Assembly: GCF_036010505.1 (NCBI RefSeq)
Contig: NZ_CP108569.1
Span: 6,774,001 to 6,838,000, forward strand
Direction: 5' to 3'
DNA length: 64,000 nucleotides
From: Streptomyces sp. NBC_01197
Lineage (GTDB): Bacteria; Actinomycetota; Actinomycetes; Streptomycetales; Streptomycetaceae
Positions 9,002 to 18,540 of this stretch are shown piece after piece. Position 1 is the stretch's first letter, and every line of letters starts with the position of its first letter. Both the position numbers and the translations under genes were made by a program. The notes below the pieces were generated by a model that did no database searches, had not been told where the DNA came from, and saw nothing but the letters and a program-made list of their open reading frames with translations.

Positions 9002-9679
9002 TCAGTCGATGTCCGGATCATCGGACTCTTCGAGGAGTCGGGCCGCGAGGTCGTCGGCCCACTCCACGGCCCAGGCACGAAGAGCGGTGATGGTGGCCTG
9101 GTCCAGGCCGTAGGCGGCGAAGGCTTCGTCGTCGGTCCACTCGGATCCGGCGAGGTTTGCCTGCAGGTCTTCGCGCTCGAAGCGGCCGCGGGCGTGGCGA
9201 CGGCCGAATTCCTCGAGATCGGCGGTGTTCCAACGGCGGGAGGCTGCGAACACGTCGATCAGGTCACGGGGTGCTCCGCGGTCGGCGAGGGCGCGGACCT
9301 TGGTCCCGATCACGTCCTCCTCCGCGAGGACGGGCCCGTACGGGCTCTGGGCGACCGGCCGCCAGAAGATCTCCTTGAGGACGTCGACCTCGCAGTCCTG
9401 CCCGGTGGCCGGGTCGGTCACGGTGAAGCGGGCGGACAGCGGGGCGGTCTCCAGCGCGTGCACCTTCCAGCCGCGGGCTTCCAGGCCGGCGCGGAGCGTG
9501 GCCGCGATGTCGGCCATGGGCGCCGGGTTCTCGGTGGCGACATCGAGGTCCTGGCTGGGGCGGTTCACGAGGCGGTGCGCCCGCACGGCATACCCGCCAG
9601 TGAGGACCAGGGGATACGGGGAGCCGAGGGCGATCACATCCGCCAGGAGCCGCGCGTGCAGCTCCGGCATGTCCGTCAC
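9002..9679 (-). CDS. AbiEii/AbiGii-type nucleotidyltransferase
   Basis: A protein of about 225 residues with the nucleotidyltransferase signature: LTGGYAVRAHR, then SQDLDVATEN (GG followed by D-x-D), a later acidic residue in DCEVDVLKE, and a DLIDVFAA segment typical of DUF1814/AbiEii proteins. Family members transfer nucleotides, often to tRNA, and act as the toxin of type IV-like toxin-antitoxin or abortive-infection systems. Related proteins also occur outside such systems. The GTG at 9679 overlaps the TGA of the upstream gene (GTGA), implying coupled translation; an ATG at 9670 is the alternative. The partner is not a recognisable AbiEi antitoxin, so whether this is a true toxin is open. 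It lies in the accessory part of the window. Confidence 0.83.
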   Translation of the reverse strand: MTDMPELHARLLADVIALGSPYPLVLTGGYAVRAHRLVNRPSQDLDVATENPAPMADIAATLRAGLEARGWKVHALETAPLSARFTVTDPATGQDCEVDVLKEIFWRPVAQSPYGPVLAEEDVIGTKVRALADRGAPRDLIDVFAASRRWNTADLEEFGRRHARGRFEREDLQANLAGSEWTDDEAFAAYGLDQATITALRAWAVEWADDLAARLLEESDDPDID

Positions 9680-10068
9680 GCGGCTGCCTGGGTGCGGGAG
9701 GCGAGCTGAGCGAAGGCGTCCTCCCACACAGTGCGCACGGTGCGGCCGACGAGAGTGCGCAGCACCGGCCACAGCTGGAGGAGCAGGTCCTGGTTGAGGT
9801 AGCGGGGCAGGTCGTCGTGCAGGCCCTCATGCAAGACAGTGCGGTACAGGCCCATGCGCTGGCGCGGCTTGCCCAGGTCGTACGAGGTCATCCCGGACCA
9901 GGCCATGTGCAGCGGCAGCTCGACGACCCCCTGGGTCGGGCCGTGCAACTCGTCCAGCGACTCCGGCAGACGGCACCGGAACTTCTCCCGGTACAGCGCG
10001 AGGTCCTCGGCGTCCGTGCCCGAGAGGTTCGTCGACGCGGGTGCGGGGTGGTGCGGGCTGGAGGGCAT
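9676..10068 (-). CDS. Uncharacterised partner of the AbiEii-type nucleotidyltransferase
   Basis: About 130 residues, with no domain I can name. The C-terminal two thirds are well structured: YREKFRCRLPESLDEL, GPTQGVVELPLHMAWSG, and a Trp-rich helical end (LWPVLRTLVGRTVRTVWEDA). The layout resembles small actinobacterial proteins encoded directly upstream of DUF1814 nucleotidyltransferases. No helix-turn-helix is evident. The stop overlaps the nucleotidyltransferase GTG by four bases, so the two are co-translated and probably act together, possibly as neutraliser and toxin. The start is uncertain: ATG at 10068 has GGGAGG very close by, ATG at 10077 lies just upstream. Confidence 0.62.
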   Translation of the reverse strand: MPSSPHHPAPASTNLSGTDAEDLALYREKFRCRLPESLDELHGPTQGVVELPLHMAWSGMTSYDLGKPRQRMGLYRTVLHEGLHDDLPRYLNQDLLLQLWPVLRTLVGRTVRTVWEDAFAQLASRTQAAA

Positions 10069-10219
10069 GCCTCCCATTATGGCGGCAGCTTCCCGCTCGC
10101 CGAGCAGCTGGACGCGGCCGATCACCGGCCGACATCCATCGGCAGGAAAGTCGGAACAGTCCGCCGCCGCGGCAAACTCGTTGGCGCGGGCGTCTCTGGA
10201 CATGCGGACGAGGGCAATG

Positions 10220-10530
10220 CGGTAAGGGCTGAGTTGGCTCCGCGATTACCGCTGCGCGGGACGGCAACCGAGGCCCAGATCCGCGCCTTGGTTGCCGGGA
10301 AGGAGGCCGGCTGCACCGACGTACTCACCGTGGCCGGGCTCCCTGTTCCGGCCACGGCATGGGACTCGCCGAGGTCATGGTCGCGCTCGGCATCGCCTCC
10401 CAGACCAGCGGTGTGTGGTCCATGCCCGTCACGCTCCCGACCCCCGAAGACGAACTGCCACTTGCTCGCACGCGGAACTCCGGTCTGGCCCGCCTGCGGG
10501 CAGCACAGGGCCGCCCGCTCGAAGGCTGAC
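10220..10530 (+). pseudogene. Degraded coding fragment of unknown family
   Basis: Two overlapping + strand frames look protein-coding in codon usage: TEAQIRALVAGKEAGCTDVL in one frame, continued in another by GLAEVMVALGIASQTSGVW and ending at TGA about 10530. The shift lies near 10360. No start codon with a ribosome site is present. I do not recognise the family. It sits in a run of gene fragments between the nucleotidyltransferase pair and uppP. Confidence 0.4.
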
Positions 10531-10560
10531 GAGCGACCCAGTTGCTGGGTTGTATGTAGC

Positions 10561-10590
10561 AGGCGTACAGGCGTACAGGCGTACAGGCGC
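10561..10590 (+). repeat. Short tandem repeat, 8-base unit
   Basis: Three exact copies of AGGCGTAC followed by AGGCGC, adjacent to degraded coding fragments. Too short for an iteron array; probably slippage in non-selected DNA. Confidence 0.8.
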
Positions 10591-10741
10591 ATGTGCGCCC
10601 TCGTGCATCGCGGGCCTCCGCTTCTGCAGTGGAGAACCCAGGCCTTGAGGAGGCTGCTGTGGCAAGGATCGTGGAGGGGAAACACCGGTCGCCGATCGGG
10701 GACCAAGGGCACCAGCCGAATCGGCCCGTACCGCCCCCTCC

Positions 10742-11342
10742 TCCCCCTTTGCTTCCACCCCTCCGCCTGCCTGGTCATCGACGGGAAGGTGGTCGCCTTC
10801 GCCGAGGAGGAGCGCTTCTCCCGCCGCAAGCACCACAAGGACTCCCGCTCCTGCGCGGTGGCCGCGGCCTACTGCCTGTCCGAGGCCGGCATCACCCTGG
10901 CCGACGTTGACGAGATCGCCATCGTCTTCAACCCGGCCTGGCCTACGCCGAGCAACATCTGCACGCCGAACTCCTCGCCCCCGCCCTGTTCGGCCACCAC
11001 CGGCCCCGGCAGGCCACCGTGGTCGAGCACCACCTCGCGCACGCCGCCTCCGCCTTCCACCCCAGCGGCTTCGACGAGGCCGCCGTCCTGGTGGTCGACG
11101 GCTCCGGCGACGGCGTCTCCGCCACCCTCGCCCACGGCACCGCCGACGGATTGAAGGTCCTGTGCCAGTTCCCGTTCAGCCAGTCGCTGGGCTGGTTCTA
11201 CGAGACCGTCGCCGAACACCTCGGACTCGGCAACTGGACCAGCTCCGGCAAGCTCATGGGCCTGGCCGGCTACGGCAACCCCGACCGCTACACCCTCGAC
11301 TTCCTCACCGCCCGCGCTGGCGGCTCGTCGAGAAGGAGCTGA
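10742..11342 (+). pseudogene. Carbamoyltransferase (NodU/CmcH family), frameshifted fragment
   Basis: The first frame reads FHPSACLVIDGKVVAFAEEE, then RFSRRKHHKDSRSCAVAAAY. After a break near 10930 a second frame continues with VVEHHLAHAASAFHPSGFDE, VLVVDGSGDGVSAT and SSGKLMGLAGYGNP, the N-terminal metal- and carbamoyl-adenylate-forming domain of the NodU/CmcH/TobZ family. These enzymes O-carbamoylate antibiotics or Nod factors. Only about 200 of some 550 residues remain. The start is missing, there is at least one frameshift, and the sequence departs from the family after 11310. No companion biosynthetic genes are near, so it is a relic. Confidence 0.75.
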
Positions 11343-11452
11343 GCGACGTCACCGTGACGGCCGCAGTGGCACTTGCCACCATCAGCCCGGACCCGGAGAA
11401 GGCGCTCGCCGGCCGTGTCCAGGGCCTGCTGGCGCGCCTCAGCCTCGACTGA
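11316..11452 (+). pseudogene. C-terminal gene fragment before a terminator
   Basis: A + strand frame reads LVEKELSDVTVTAAVALATI and ends RVQGLLARLSLD at a TGA (11450-11452), about 20 bases before a strong terminator. It has no start of its own and joins the carbamoyltransferase relic in a different phase. Family not recognised. The terminator suggests the 3' end of a real transcription unit whose body was lost. Confidence 0.4.
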
Positions 11453-11472
11453 CCCGGGCCGGCCGCCAAGCA

Positions 11473-11508
11473 GAAGGGCCCGCACAGCTGCTGCTGCGCG
11501 GGCCCTTC
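11473..11508 (+). terminator. Rho-independent-like terminator
   Basis: Perfect 11-base stem GAAGGGCCCGC / GCGGGCCCTTC (11473-11483 with 11498-11508) with a 14-base loop, followed by a T-rich tail. Confidence 0.8.
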
Positions 11509-11653
11509 TTTCTACTCCCGACTTTGCAGGTGCGCACTTCTGGCTGATCGTCTCCCGGTCTCCTGGGTGGGAGACGAGTGGGAGATGATCATGGCGTGGT
11601 GCTGCAATCAGGCGCTAGGAAATGCTAGATAGCGCTACCTGTGCGGCCCTGGT

Positions 11654-12529
11654 TCAGCCGCCGGATTCGCCCGCGTGCGGGCTCAGCACACCCATGCTGA
11701 CCAGGACGAACAGCAGGATGCCGAGCAGAATCCGGTAGATGACGAACGGCATGAAGCTCTTGGTGGTAATGAAGCGCATGAACCACGCGATGACCGCGTA
11801 TCCCACGGCGAACGCCACGACCGTCGCGAGCAGCGTCGGCCCCCACGGCGTACCGCCGCTCCCGGCCGCGTCCTTGAGCTCGAAGGCCCCCGAGGCGAGG
11901 ACCGCGGGGATCGCCAGCAGGAACGAGTACCGGGCGGCGGCCTCACGGGTGTATCCCATGAGCAGGCCGCCGCTGATCGTGGCGCCCGAGCGGGAGACGC
12001 CCGGGACCAGCGCGAGCGCCTGGCACAGCCCGTAGACCAGCCCGTCCCGGACCGTCAGCTCCTGGAGTGACCTGCGCCGCCGGCCCGCCCTGTGCCTGCC
12101 GCCGCTCTCGTCGCGGGCGGCCAGCCGGTCGGCCGCGCCCAGCACCAGGCCCATCCCGACCAGGGTGCAGGCGATGACCCGCAGGTCCCGGAATGATGTA
12201 TCGATCTGGTCCTTCAGCAGGATCCCCAGCACACCGATCGGGATCGTCCCGACGATGACGAGCCAGCCCATCCGGGCGTCGTGGCCGCCGCGCAGCGAGC
12301 GGTCGGTGAGCGAGCGGAACCACGCCGAGACGATCCTGGCGATGTCACTGCGGAAGTAGATGATGACCGCGGCCTCGGTGCCTATCTGGGTGATCGCGGT
12401 GAAGGCCGCACCCGCGTCGGGCCAGCCCGCGAAGGCCGAGGTCAGCCGCAGATGGGCGCTGGAGGACACGGGCAGAAACTCGGTCAGCCCCTGCACGAAT
12501 CCGAGGACGAACGATTCGGACCAAGACAT
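11654..12529 (-). CDS. uppP: Undecaprenyl-diphosphatase
   Basis: A 291-residue integral membrane phosphatase of the BacA/UppP family that dephosphorylates undecaprenyl pyrophosphate on the outer face of the membrane, recycling the peptidoglycan lipid carrier and giving bacitracin tolerance. The two active-site motifs are present: QGLTEFLPVSSSAHL near residue 20, and PGVSRSGATISGGLLMG in the second half. At least seven hydrophobic helices are visible. The ATG at 12529 begins directly at the first helix and length is normal. It is probably one of several uppP copies, since streptomycetes often have more than one. It marks the start of core-like DNA after the decayed left region. Confidence 0.95.
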   Translation of the reverse strand: MSWSESFVLGFVQGLTEFLPVSSSAHLRLTSAFAGWPDAGAAFTAITQIGTEAAVIIYFRSDIARIVSAWFRSLTDRSLRGGHDARMGWLVIVGTIPIGVLGILLKDQIDTSFRDLRVIACTLVGMGLVLGAADRLAARDESGGRHRAGRRRRSLQELTVRDGLVYGLCQALALVPGVSRSGATISGGLLMGYTREAAARYSFLLAIPAVLASGAFELKDAAGSGGTPWGPTLLATVVAFAVGYAVIAWFMRFITTKSFMPFVIYRILLGILLFVLVSMGVLSPHAGESGG

Positions 12530-12652
12530 GGGTGGGGGCCGTCCAAAGGATCAAGGGGCTGATGCGAAGGGAACGTAACCGCCGAAGGTGTACGGTCGGC
12601 GACCCTCTCGCGTACGGACGGCCAACTGCCCCCGCCGCGGCCCCGGGCGGTG

Positions 12653-13357
12653 TCAGTGGCCGCGCAGCCGGTGCCGCTTGCGCCAGCCGATCCACGCGGC
12701 GCCCGCCCCGGACACCACGATGAAGCCCATCGAGACCAGGAAGGCCGGTGAGGTGGGCGACGACGCCCGGCTGCCCGCCACCACGTACGCCGCCGTGTTC
12801 GGGACCGACCCGAGCCCGGTGGCCAGCAGGAACGGCAGCCACCCCATCCGGGACACCGCGGCGCAGTAGTTGGCGGCGGCGAACGGCACTCCGGGGAAGA
12901 GCCGCAGCGCGAGCATCGAGCGGAATCCGTGCCTGCTCAACTGCCCGTCGACCGCCGTCAGCCAGCGCCCGCGCAGCATCGGCCGCAGCGCGCTCTGCCC
13001 GAGCAGCCGTCCAAGACCGAAGGAGACACCGGCCCCCAGCACCGTCCCGGCGACGGCCGCGCCCAGGCCGGCCTGGCTGCCGAAGAGGGCGCCCGCCGCG
13101 AGATTCAGCAGCGGCCGGGGTACGAAGGCGGCCGTGCACGCGCCATACGCGGCGGAGAACAGTACGACGGCGGAGACACCGCTGAGTTGCGGCGGCCAGC
13201 CCGCCGCGAGCAGCCGCTGCGGCTGGAAGAGGAGCATCAGGGTCGCCGCGGCCACCAGCACCACCACGAGCAGGGAGAGCCGGGACCACGGCGAGGCAAG
13301 TGCTCTGACGCAGCGCGCGGTCAGGCCGGCGGAGGGTCGGGCAGCGGACTCCAGCAT
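12653..13357 (-). CDS. TVP38/TMEM64 family (VTT domain) membrane protein
   Basis: About 234 residues. After an N-terminal helix (WSRLSLLVVVLVAAATLML) comes the VTT/SNARE-associated core: LNLAAGALFGSQAGLGAAVA, then GRLLGQSAL and FRSMLALRLFPGVPFAAANY, the last containing the conserved R-x-x-P-x-x-P-x-x-x-x-N-like element. Such proteins are thought to scramble or transport lipids across the membrane, with some linked to undecaprenyl-phosphate recycling, which suits the neighbouring uppP. The ATG at 13357 removes an implausible 29-residue extension; no strong ribosome site is visible, so the transcript may be leaderless. It is divergent from the tuf gene. Confidence 0.82.
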   Translation of the reverse strand: MLESAARPSAGLTARCVRALASPWSRLSLLVVVLVAAATLMLLFQPQRLLAAGWPPQLSGVSAVVLFSAAYGACTAAFVPRPLLNLAAGALFGSQAGLGAAVAGTVLGAGVSFGLGRLLGQSALRPMLRGRWLTAVDGQLSRHGFRSMLALRLFPGVPFAAANYCAAVSRMGWLPFLLATGLGSVPNTAAYVVAGSRASSPTSPAFLVSMGFIVVSGAGAAWIGWRKRHRLRGH

Positions 13358-13795
13358 CCCGGGAGAGTAACCGATACCCGGGTGTGATCGTCGTAATGGT
13401 TCCGGGCTCCCGGCGGCCCCGGGGGGCGCTCCGTGGCTGCTCACGGCCCGTCACGGGCCGCCCCCGCACGAGCGGGCCGCCACGGATCTCCGCACGAGCG
13501 GGAAAACCGGTCGACGTACCGACGGCCCCGGAGGAGTATCGGGGCATGTTCCGGTACGCCTTCCTCGCAGGGCCGTCCGCAGTCGCGGACGCGCCGAAGG
13601 CTGCCGGTCTCCTTGGTCCCATCGCACCGGCCACAACGGCCGTTCACCGTGCGGCCGTTGGCACAGCGCCCCTCGGCGGCGCCCGAAGCTGACCCTTCCC
13701 GGATTGTCCGGCGGACCCCGCAGGGGGAGGGTCGGCCGGATCCGGGGGTCCCGCCACTTCGGTATTTCCCGAATTTCGCGAGGAAGAAAAAGGCC
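13358..13795. other. Divergent intergenic region between TVP38 gene and tuf3
   Basis: 438 bases without a supported gene. It should hold the promoters of both flanking genes. It contains a perfect palindrome CGGCCCGTCACGGGCCG (13444-13460) and a direct repeat of CGCACGAGCGGG (13465-13476 and 13491-13502). No convincing -35/-10 for tuf3 was assigned. Confidence 0.5.
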
Positions 13796-14992
<1,197 letters not shown>

Positions 14993-15002
14993 CCGGTCCG
15001 TC

Positions 15003-15044
15003 CGGGCGCCGGGACGGGAGATGACCGGCCCGCCCCGGCGCCCG
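15003..15044 (+). terminator. Terminator after tuf3
   Basis: Eleven-base perfect stem CGGGCGCCGGG / CCCGGCGCCCG with a 20-base loop, starting ten bases after the tuf3 stop. It has no U-tail, as is common in streptomycetes. Confidence 0.7.
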
Positions 15045-15105
15045 TCCCCCGTACGCGGGGGGAGACGCGCGCCGGTCGCCGGGGCACGGACGGCACAATG
15101 GGACG

Positions 15106-15951
15106 GTGAACGAGGCGATACCGGTGATCCGGGACGTGGACCAGGGCACCGCGAGACTCCTGCCCGACGTCGACCGGGAGCGGGCCTGGCTGCTCACGGT
15201 CGACGGCGCGCCCCAGTCGTATGTGGACCTGGACGACCCGGGGTACCTGGAGTTCGAGTACGTGCGCAGGCTCGGCCACGTCGTGGACTGCGCGGCCCGC
15301 CCCGGAGACCCGCTCGACGTCGTGCACCTCGGCGGGGGAGCGCTCACGCTGCCCCGCTACGTGGCGGCGCTCCGGCCGGGATCGCGGCAGGAGGTGGTGG
15401 AGGCGGACCGGGGACTGCTCGCGCTGGTCGCCGAGGAACTGCCCCTGCCGCACGGCTCGGGGATCACCGTGCACGCCATGGACGCGCGGACCTGGCTGGA
15501 GGGCAGGCCCGCGGCGTCCGCCGACGTACTGATCGCCGATGTCTTCGGCGGTTCCCGGGTGCCCGCCCACCTCACATCCGTCGAGTACGCGCGGTCGGCC
15601 GCCCGGGTGCTGCGCGACGGCGGGGTCTACGCGGCGAACCTCGCGGACGGCGCGCCGTTCGGCTTCCTGCGCACCCAACTCGCCGCATTCTCGCAGGTGT
15701 TCGCCGAGGTCGCGCTCATCGCCGAGCCGGCCGTGCTGCGCGGCCGGCGCTTCGGCAACGCTGTTCTCGTCGCCTCGCACACCGAGCTGCACACCGCGGC
15801 GCTGAGCCGCCGTATGGCATCGGACGCCTTTCCGGCGCGGGTCGAGCACGGCGCCTCGCTGGCCCGGTTCACAGCTGGCGCCCGGCCGGTCACGGACGCG
15901 GACGCGGTCGCCTCACCCGAGCCGCCCGACGGAGCTTTCAGCATCGGCTGA
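15106..15951 (+). CDS. Spermidine-synthase-like SAM-binding protein
   Basis: A 281-residue protein with a spermidine-synthase/methyltransferase Rossmann core: DDPGYLEFEYVRRLG, then VVHLGGGALTLPRYVAAL (motif I), VVEADRGLLALV (acidic end of strand 2) and DARTWLEG followed by DVLIADVFGG (post-II). The family includes aminopropyltransferases, but the polyamine-site residues are not evident in this actinobacterial group, which is usually annotated fused MFS/spermidine synthase or SAM-dependent methyltransferase. It starts with GTG at 15106 and no membrane part is present. Its 3' end overlaps the convergent MFS gene by 39 bases. Substrate unknown. Confidence 0.8.
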   Translation: MNEAIPVIRDVDQGTARLLPDVDRERAWLLTVDGAPQSYVDLDDPGYLEFEYVRRLGHVVDCAARPGDPLDVVHLGGGALTLPRYVAALRPGSRQEVVEADRGLLALVAEELPLPHGSGITVHAMDARTWLEGRPAASADVLIADVFGGSRVPAHLTSVEYARSAARVLRDGGVYAANLADGAPFGFLRTQLAAFSQVFAEVALIAEPAVLRGRRFGNAVLVASHTELHTAALSRRMASDAFPARVEHGASLARFTAGARPVTDADAVASPEPPDGAFSIG

Positions 15952-17286
15952 CGTTCCGGCGCCGGGCACGCGCTCCGGGGTGAGGACATCAGCAGCCGTG
16001 TCCGTCGCGGCCGTACCCGAAGCCGCGAGGCCGGCGGCCGTCCGGTCCGCAGGCGTCCGGCGCGTCAGATTCCGTACGTCGGGCACACACAGCACCGCGG
16101 CCGTCAGCAGGGCCACCAGCCCCGCACACCCCCACAGCGAGGCGGTCCGTCCGAACGCTTCCTCCGCGGGGCCCGCCAGCGCGGTGGCCAGCGGGAGCAT
16201 CGCCAGTGAGCCGAGCCAGTCGTAGGCGGAGACCCGGGAGAACTTGTCCTCAGGGATCTCCTGGTGCAGCGCCGTCATCCAGGAGACGCCGAACGTCTCG
16301 ACCAGTACGCCGCTGAAGAACATCACGCCGACCAGGGCGGCCAACGGGACCGGCACGGCGAGCGCCGCCGACGGCAGCGCCAGCGGGAAGACGCACAGCG
16401 TCCCGGTCAGCAGCAGCCGGCGTGGTTTCCAGCGCGTCATGATCAGCGCACCGCCGACCGTGCCCGCGCCGAAGGCGGCGAGGGACAGTCCCCAGGGACC
16501 GGCGCCGCCCAGCGAGTCCCGCGCGACCAGCGGCCCGTACACCGCCTCCGCGGCGCCTATGACCGCGTTGACCACGGCGAACTGCAGAATGATGCTCCAC
16601 AGCCAGGGCCGCCCGATGACCTCGCGCCAGCCCTCCCGCAGATCGGCGAGCATCCCGCCGCCCGGTGCGCGCGGCGGGATATGGCTGACGTCGAGGAAGC
16701 CCCGGAGCGACCCGGCGGCGGCGAAGGCCGCCGCGTCGACGGCGAGCACCCAGCCCGGTCCGATGGCGGCGATCAGCGCGCCGCCCAGCGCGGCGCCGCC
16801 GATCCCCGCGCCCTGCATGGCCATCCGGTAGAACGCGAAGGCCCGGCCTGCCTCCTCGCCCCGCACGGTGGACAGCAGCATTCCCTCGGATGCGGGCGAG
16901 AAGAACGCCTGGCCCATACCGCACAGCGCGGTGAGCACCATCATCTGCCAGAGCGGCGGGTGGCCGGTCAGGACCAGGACGGCGAAGGCGGCCTGGGAGA
17001 CGCAGTTCAGGCCGTTGGCCGCGACCATCACCCGGTGGCGCGGCAGCCGGTCGGCCAGCGCTCCGCCGATCAGCAGGAAGAGGACGAGCGGCAAGGTGCG
17101 CGCCGCCGCGAGCAGGCCTACGTCGCTGCTGTCGCCACCCGTGTCCAGCACCGCGAACGCCGAAGCGATCAGGGCTCCGTTGCTGCCCAGGCTCGTCACC
17201 ACGGCGGCCGCCGTGAGCAGGGTGTAGTTGCGCCCGGCCCACGTGGGGCGGCGGGAGGGCGGAGGGGCGGTGGCAGCAGACGTCAC
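15913..17286 (-). CDS. MFS exporter (enterobactin-exporter-like family)
   Basis: About 457 residues with twelve predicted helices, beginning NYTLLTAAAVVTSLGSNGAL. The loop between helices 2 and 3 reads ADRLPRHRVMV (MFS motif A variant of the MFS_3/EntS type). Such proteins export drugs or siderophores by proton antiport. A long alanine/threonine-rich hydrophilic C-terminus of about 50 residues is unusual for the family. The start is uncertain: GTG at 17286 puts about 20 residues before helix 1, and ATG at 17337 adds 17 more. No obvious partner genes. Confidence 0.83.
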   Translation of the reverse strand: MTSAATAPPPSRRPTWAGRNYTLLTAAAVVTSLGSNGALIASAFAVLDTGGDSSDVGLLAAARTLPLVLFLLIGGALADRLPRHRVMVAANGLNCVSQAAFAVLVLTGHPPLWQMMVLTALCGMGQAFFSPASEGMLLSTVRGEEAGRAFAFYRMAMQGAGIGGAALGGALIAAIGPGWVLAVDAAAFAAAGSLRGFLDVSHIPPRAPGGGMLADLREGWREVIGRPWLWSIILQFAVVNAVIGAAEAVYGPLVARDSLGGAGPWGLSLAAFGAGTVGGALIMTRWKPRRLLLTGTLCVFPLALPSAALAVPVPLAALVGVMFFSGVLVETFGVSWMTALHQEIPEDKFSRVSAYDWLGSLAMLPLATALAGPAEEAFGRTASLWGCAGLVALLTAAVLCVPDVRNLTRRTPADRTAAGLAASGTAATDTAADVLTPERVPGAGTSADAESSVGRLG

Positions 17287-17399
17287 TCTGGGACTATCGC
17301 CGCCGCCGCTCCTCCATGCCAAACGCATTCGCGACACCGATCCGCCGAAAATCGGGCGTAAACAGGCGGATTAGGTCGGATTCCGTCACAGGCCGAGTC

Positions 17400-18446
17400 T
17401 CAGCTGTCGCTCGCTCCGGTGGGCTTCCCCGCGAGCCGCACCGTGCTGAGGATCTTGTCGACCGTCGACTGGGGGATCGCCCCGGCGACGCCGGTGCTGT
17501 TGTAGAGCGAGAACGCCACGAAGTCGCCCGCGGAGTTCTTGAATCCGAAGGTGATGGCCTGGCCGTCGGTGGTGCACTTGGACTTCTTCGGGACGCCGGT
17601 CGCCCAGGCGCGGGCGAGGCTGCCCGTGACCCCGGACCTGGTCGTGTACGGCTTCGCCTTGGAGGTCTTCACCAGCTTCCTGTTCGGCTGGGTGTACGCG
17701 CCGTAGACCCACCAGGGCACTTCCTTCTCGGCGACGTCCTGGGTGTTCTTGGCGCCGTCCGCTCCCTTGGTCCCCGCGCCGCCGAGCCCGGTGTCCTCCG
17801 TGTAACCGTCCTTGTCGGAGTCCTCCGTGCACCACTTCGACTTGTAGAAGGCGGGCGCCGACTGGCCGACCAGCGTCTTGCCCTTGTCGTCCTCGAAGCC
17901 GCTGAACGTGCCCGAGGACGCCACTTCCCACTCCGGCGGCACGTCGAAGGCGGTGCCCCACTTCGGGTTCACGACGACCTTCCATCCGGCGACCGTCGCC
18001 TTGGGGGCCTCGCCACCGGCGCGCGGGTTGGGCGCGGGCACCGGGTTCTTCTGGTCCGTGGACGCGGACGCGGAGGGGGACGGCGACTTGCCGGCCTGGA
18101 CCGTACCGCCCTTGTCGCCGTCGCCCTTGAACACGACCACACCGGTGATCACCGCGGCGGCGACGACCGCCGTCGCGGAGATGATCGCGATGATCGTCGT
18201 CTTCTTCCTGTCCTCGGGCGAGCGGGGCGCGCCGGGCGGCGTTCCCACCGCGTACTGAGGCACCGTCGGCTGCTGGTACGGACTGGGCTGCTGGTAACCC
18301 TGGGGGGCTCCCTGCTGCGGAGGTCCTGGCTGAGGTTGTCCCTGCTGATAAGGGTTCGGCTGCTGGTACCCCGGCTGCTGATAGGGATTCGGATTCTGGT
18401 CCTGCGGGTTCTGCTCGCCCCCGGGCGGCTGCTGTCCTGGCCACAT
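17400..18446 (-). CDS. Membrane-anchored protein with Pro/Gln/Tyr-rich cytoplasmic head
   Basis: 348 residues. The first 75 are a low-complexity repeat rich in Gln, Pro, Tyr and Gly (PNPYQQ, GYQQP). A charged stretch EDRKK is followed by a single transmembrane helix at about 83-106 (TTIIAIISATAVVAAAVI) and an extracellular domain of about 240 residues with paired cysteines (WCTED, KCTTD) and conserved tryptophans. The organisation, type II with a disordered head and a compact outer domain, is common in streptomycetes but no function is established. ATG at 18446 is the first sensible start. It is divergent from the thioesterase gene, with 94 bases between starts. Confidence 0.75.
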   Translation of the reverse strand: MWPGQQPPGGEQNPQDQNPNPYQQPGYQQPNPYQQGQPQPGPPQQGAPQGYQQPSPYQQPTVPQYAVGTPPGAPRSPEDRKKTTIIAIISATAVVAAAVITGVVVFKGDGDKGGTVQAGKSPSPSASASTDQKNPVPAPNPRAGGEAPKATVAGWKVVVNPKWGTAFDVPPEWEVASSGTFSGFEDDKGKTLVGQSAPAFYKSKWCTEDSDKDGYTEDTGLGGAGTKGADGAKNTQDVAEKEVPWWVYGAYTQPNRKLVKTSKAKPYTTRSGVTGSLARAWATGVPKKSKCTTDGQAITFGFKNSAGDFVAFSLYNSTGVAGAIPQSTVDKILSTVRLAGKPTGASDS

Positions 18447-18540
18447 GGCGAGTAACCATAGAGGTGACAGGGCCACGTCGCTACGGCCGCCCCCGCCCCG
18501 GGATGGCCAAGCGAGCTACTCGCGGGTAACCTCCCGTTCC

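Noticed and set aside
8600..9113. Small + strand ORFs before the nucleotidyltransferase gene
   Set aside because: Low-complexity Arg/Ser-rich translations with no family features, partly antisense to the nucleotidyltransferase gene.
9817..11154. A 445-codon + strand open frame
   Set aside because: It runs antisense through the nucleotidyltransferase partner gene and then through decayed fragments; only short parts resemble real proteins.
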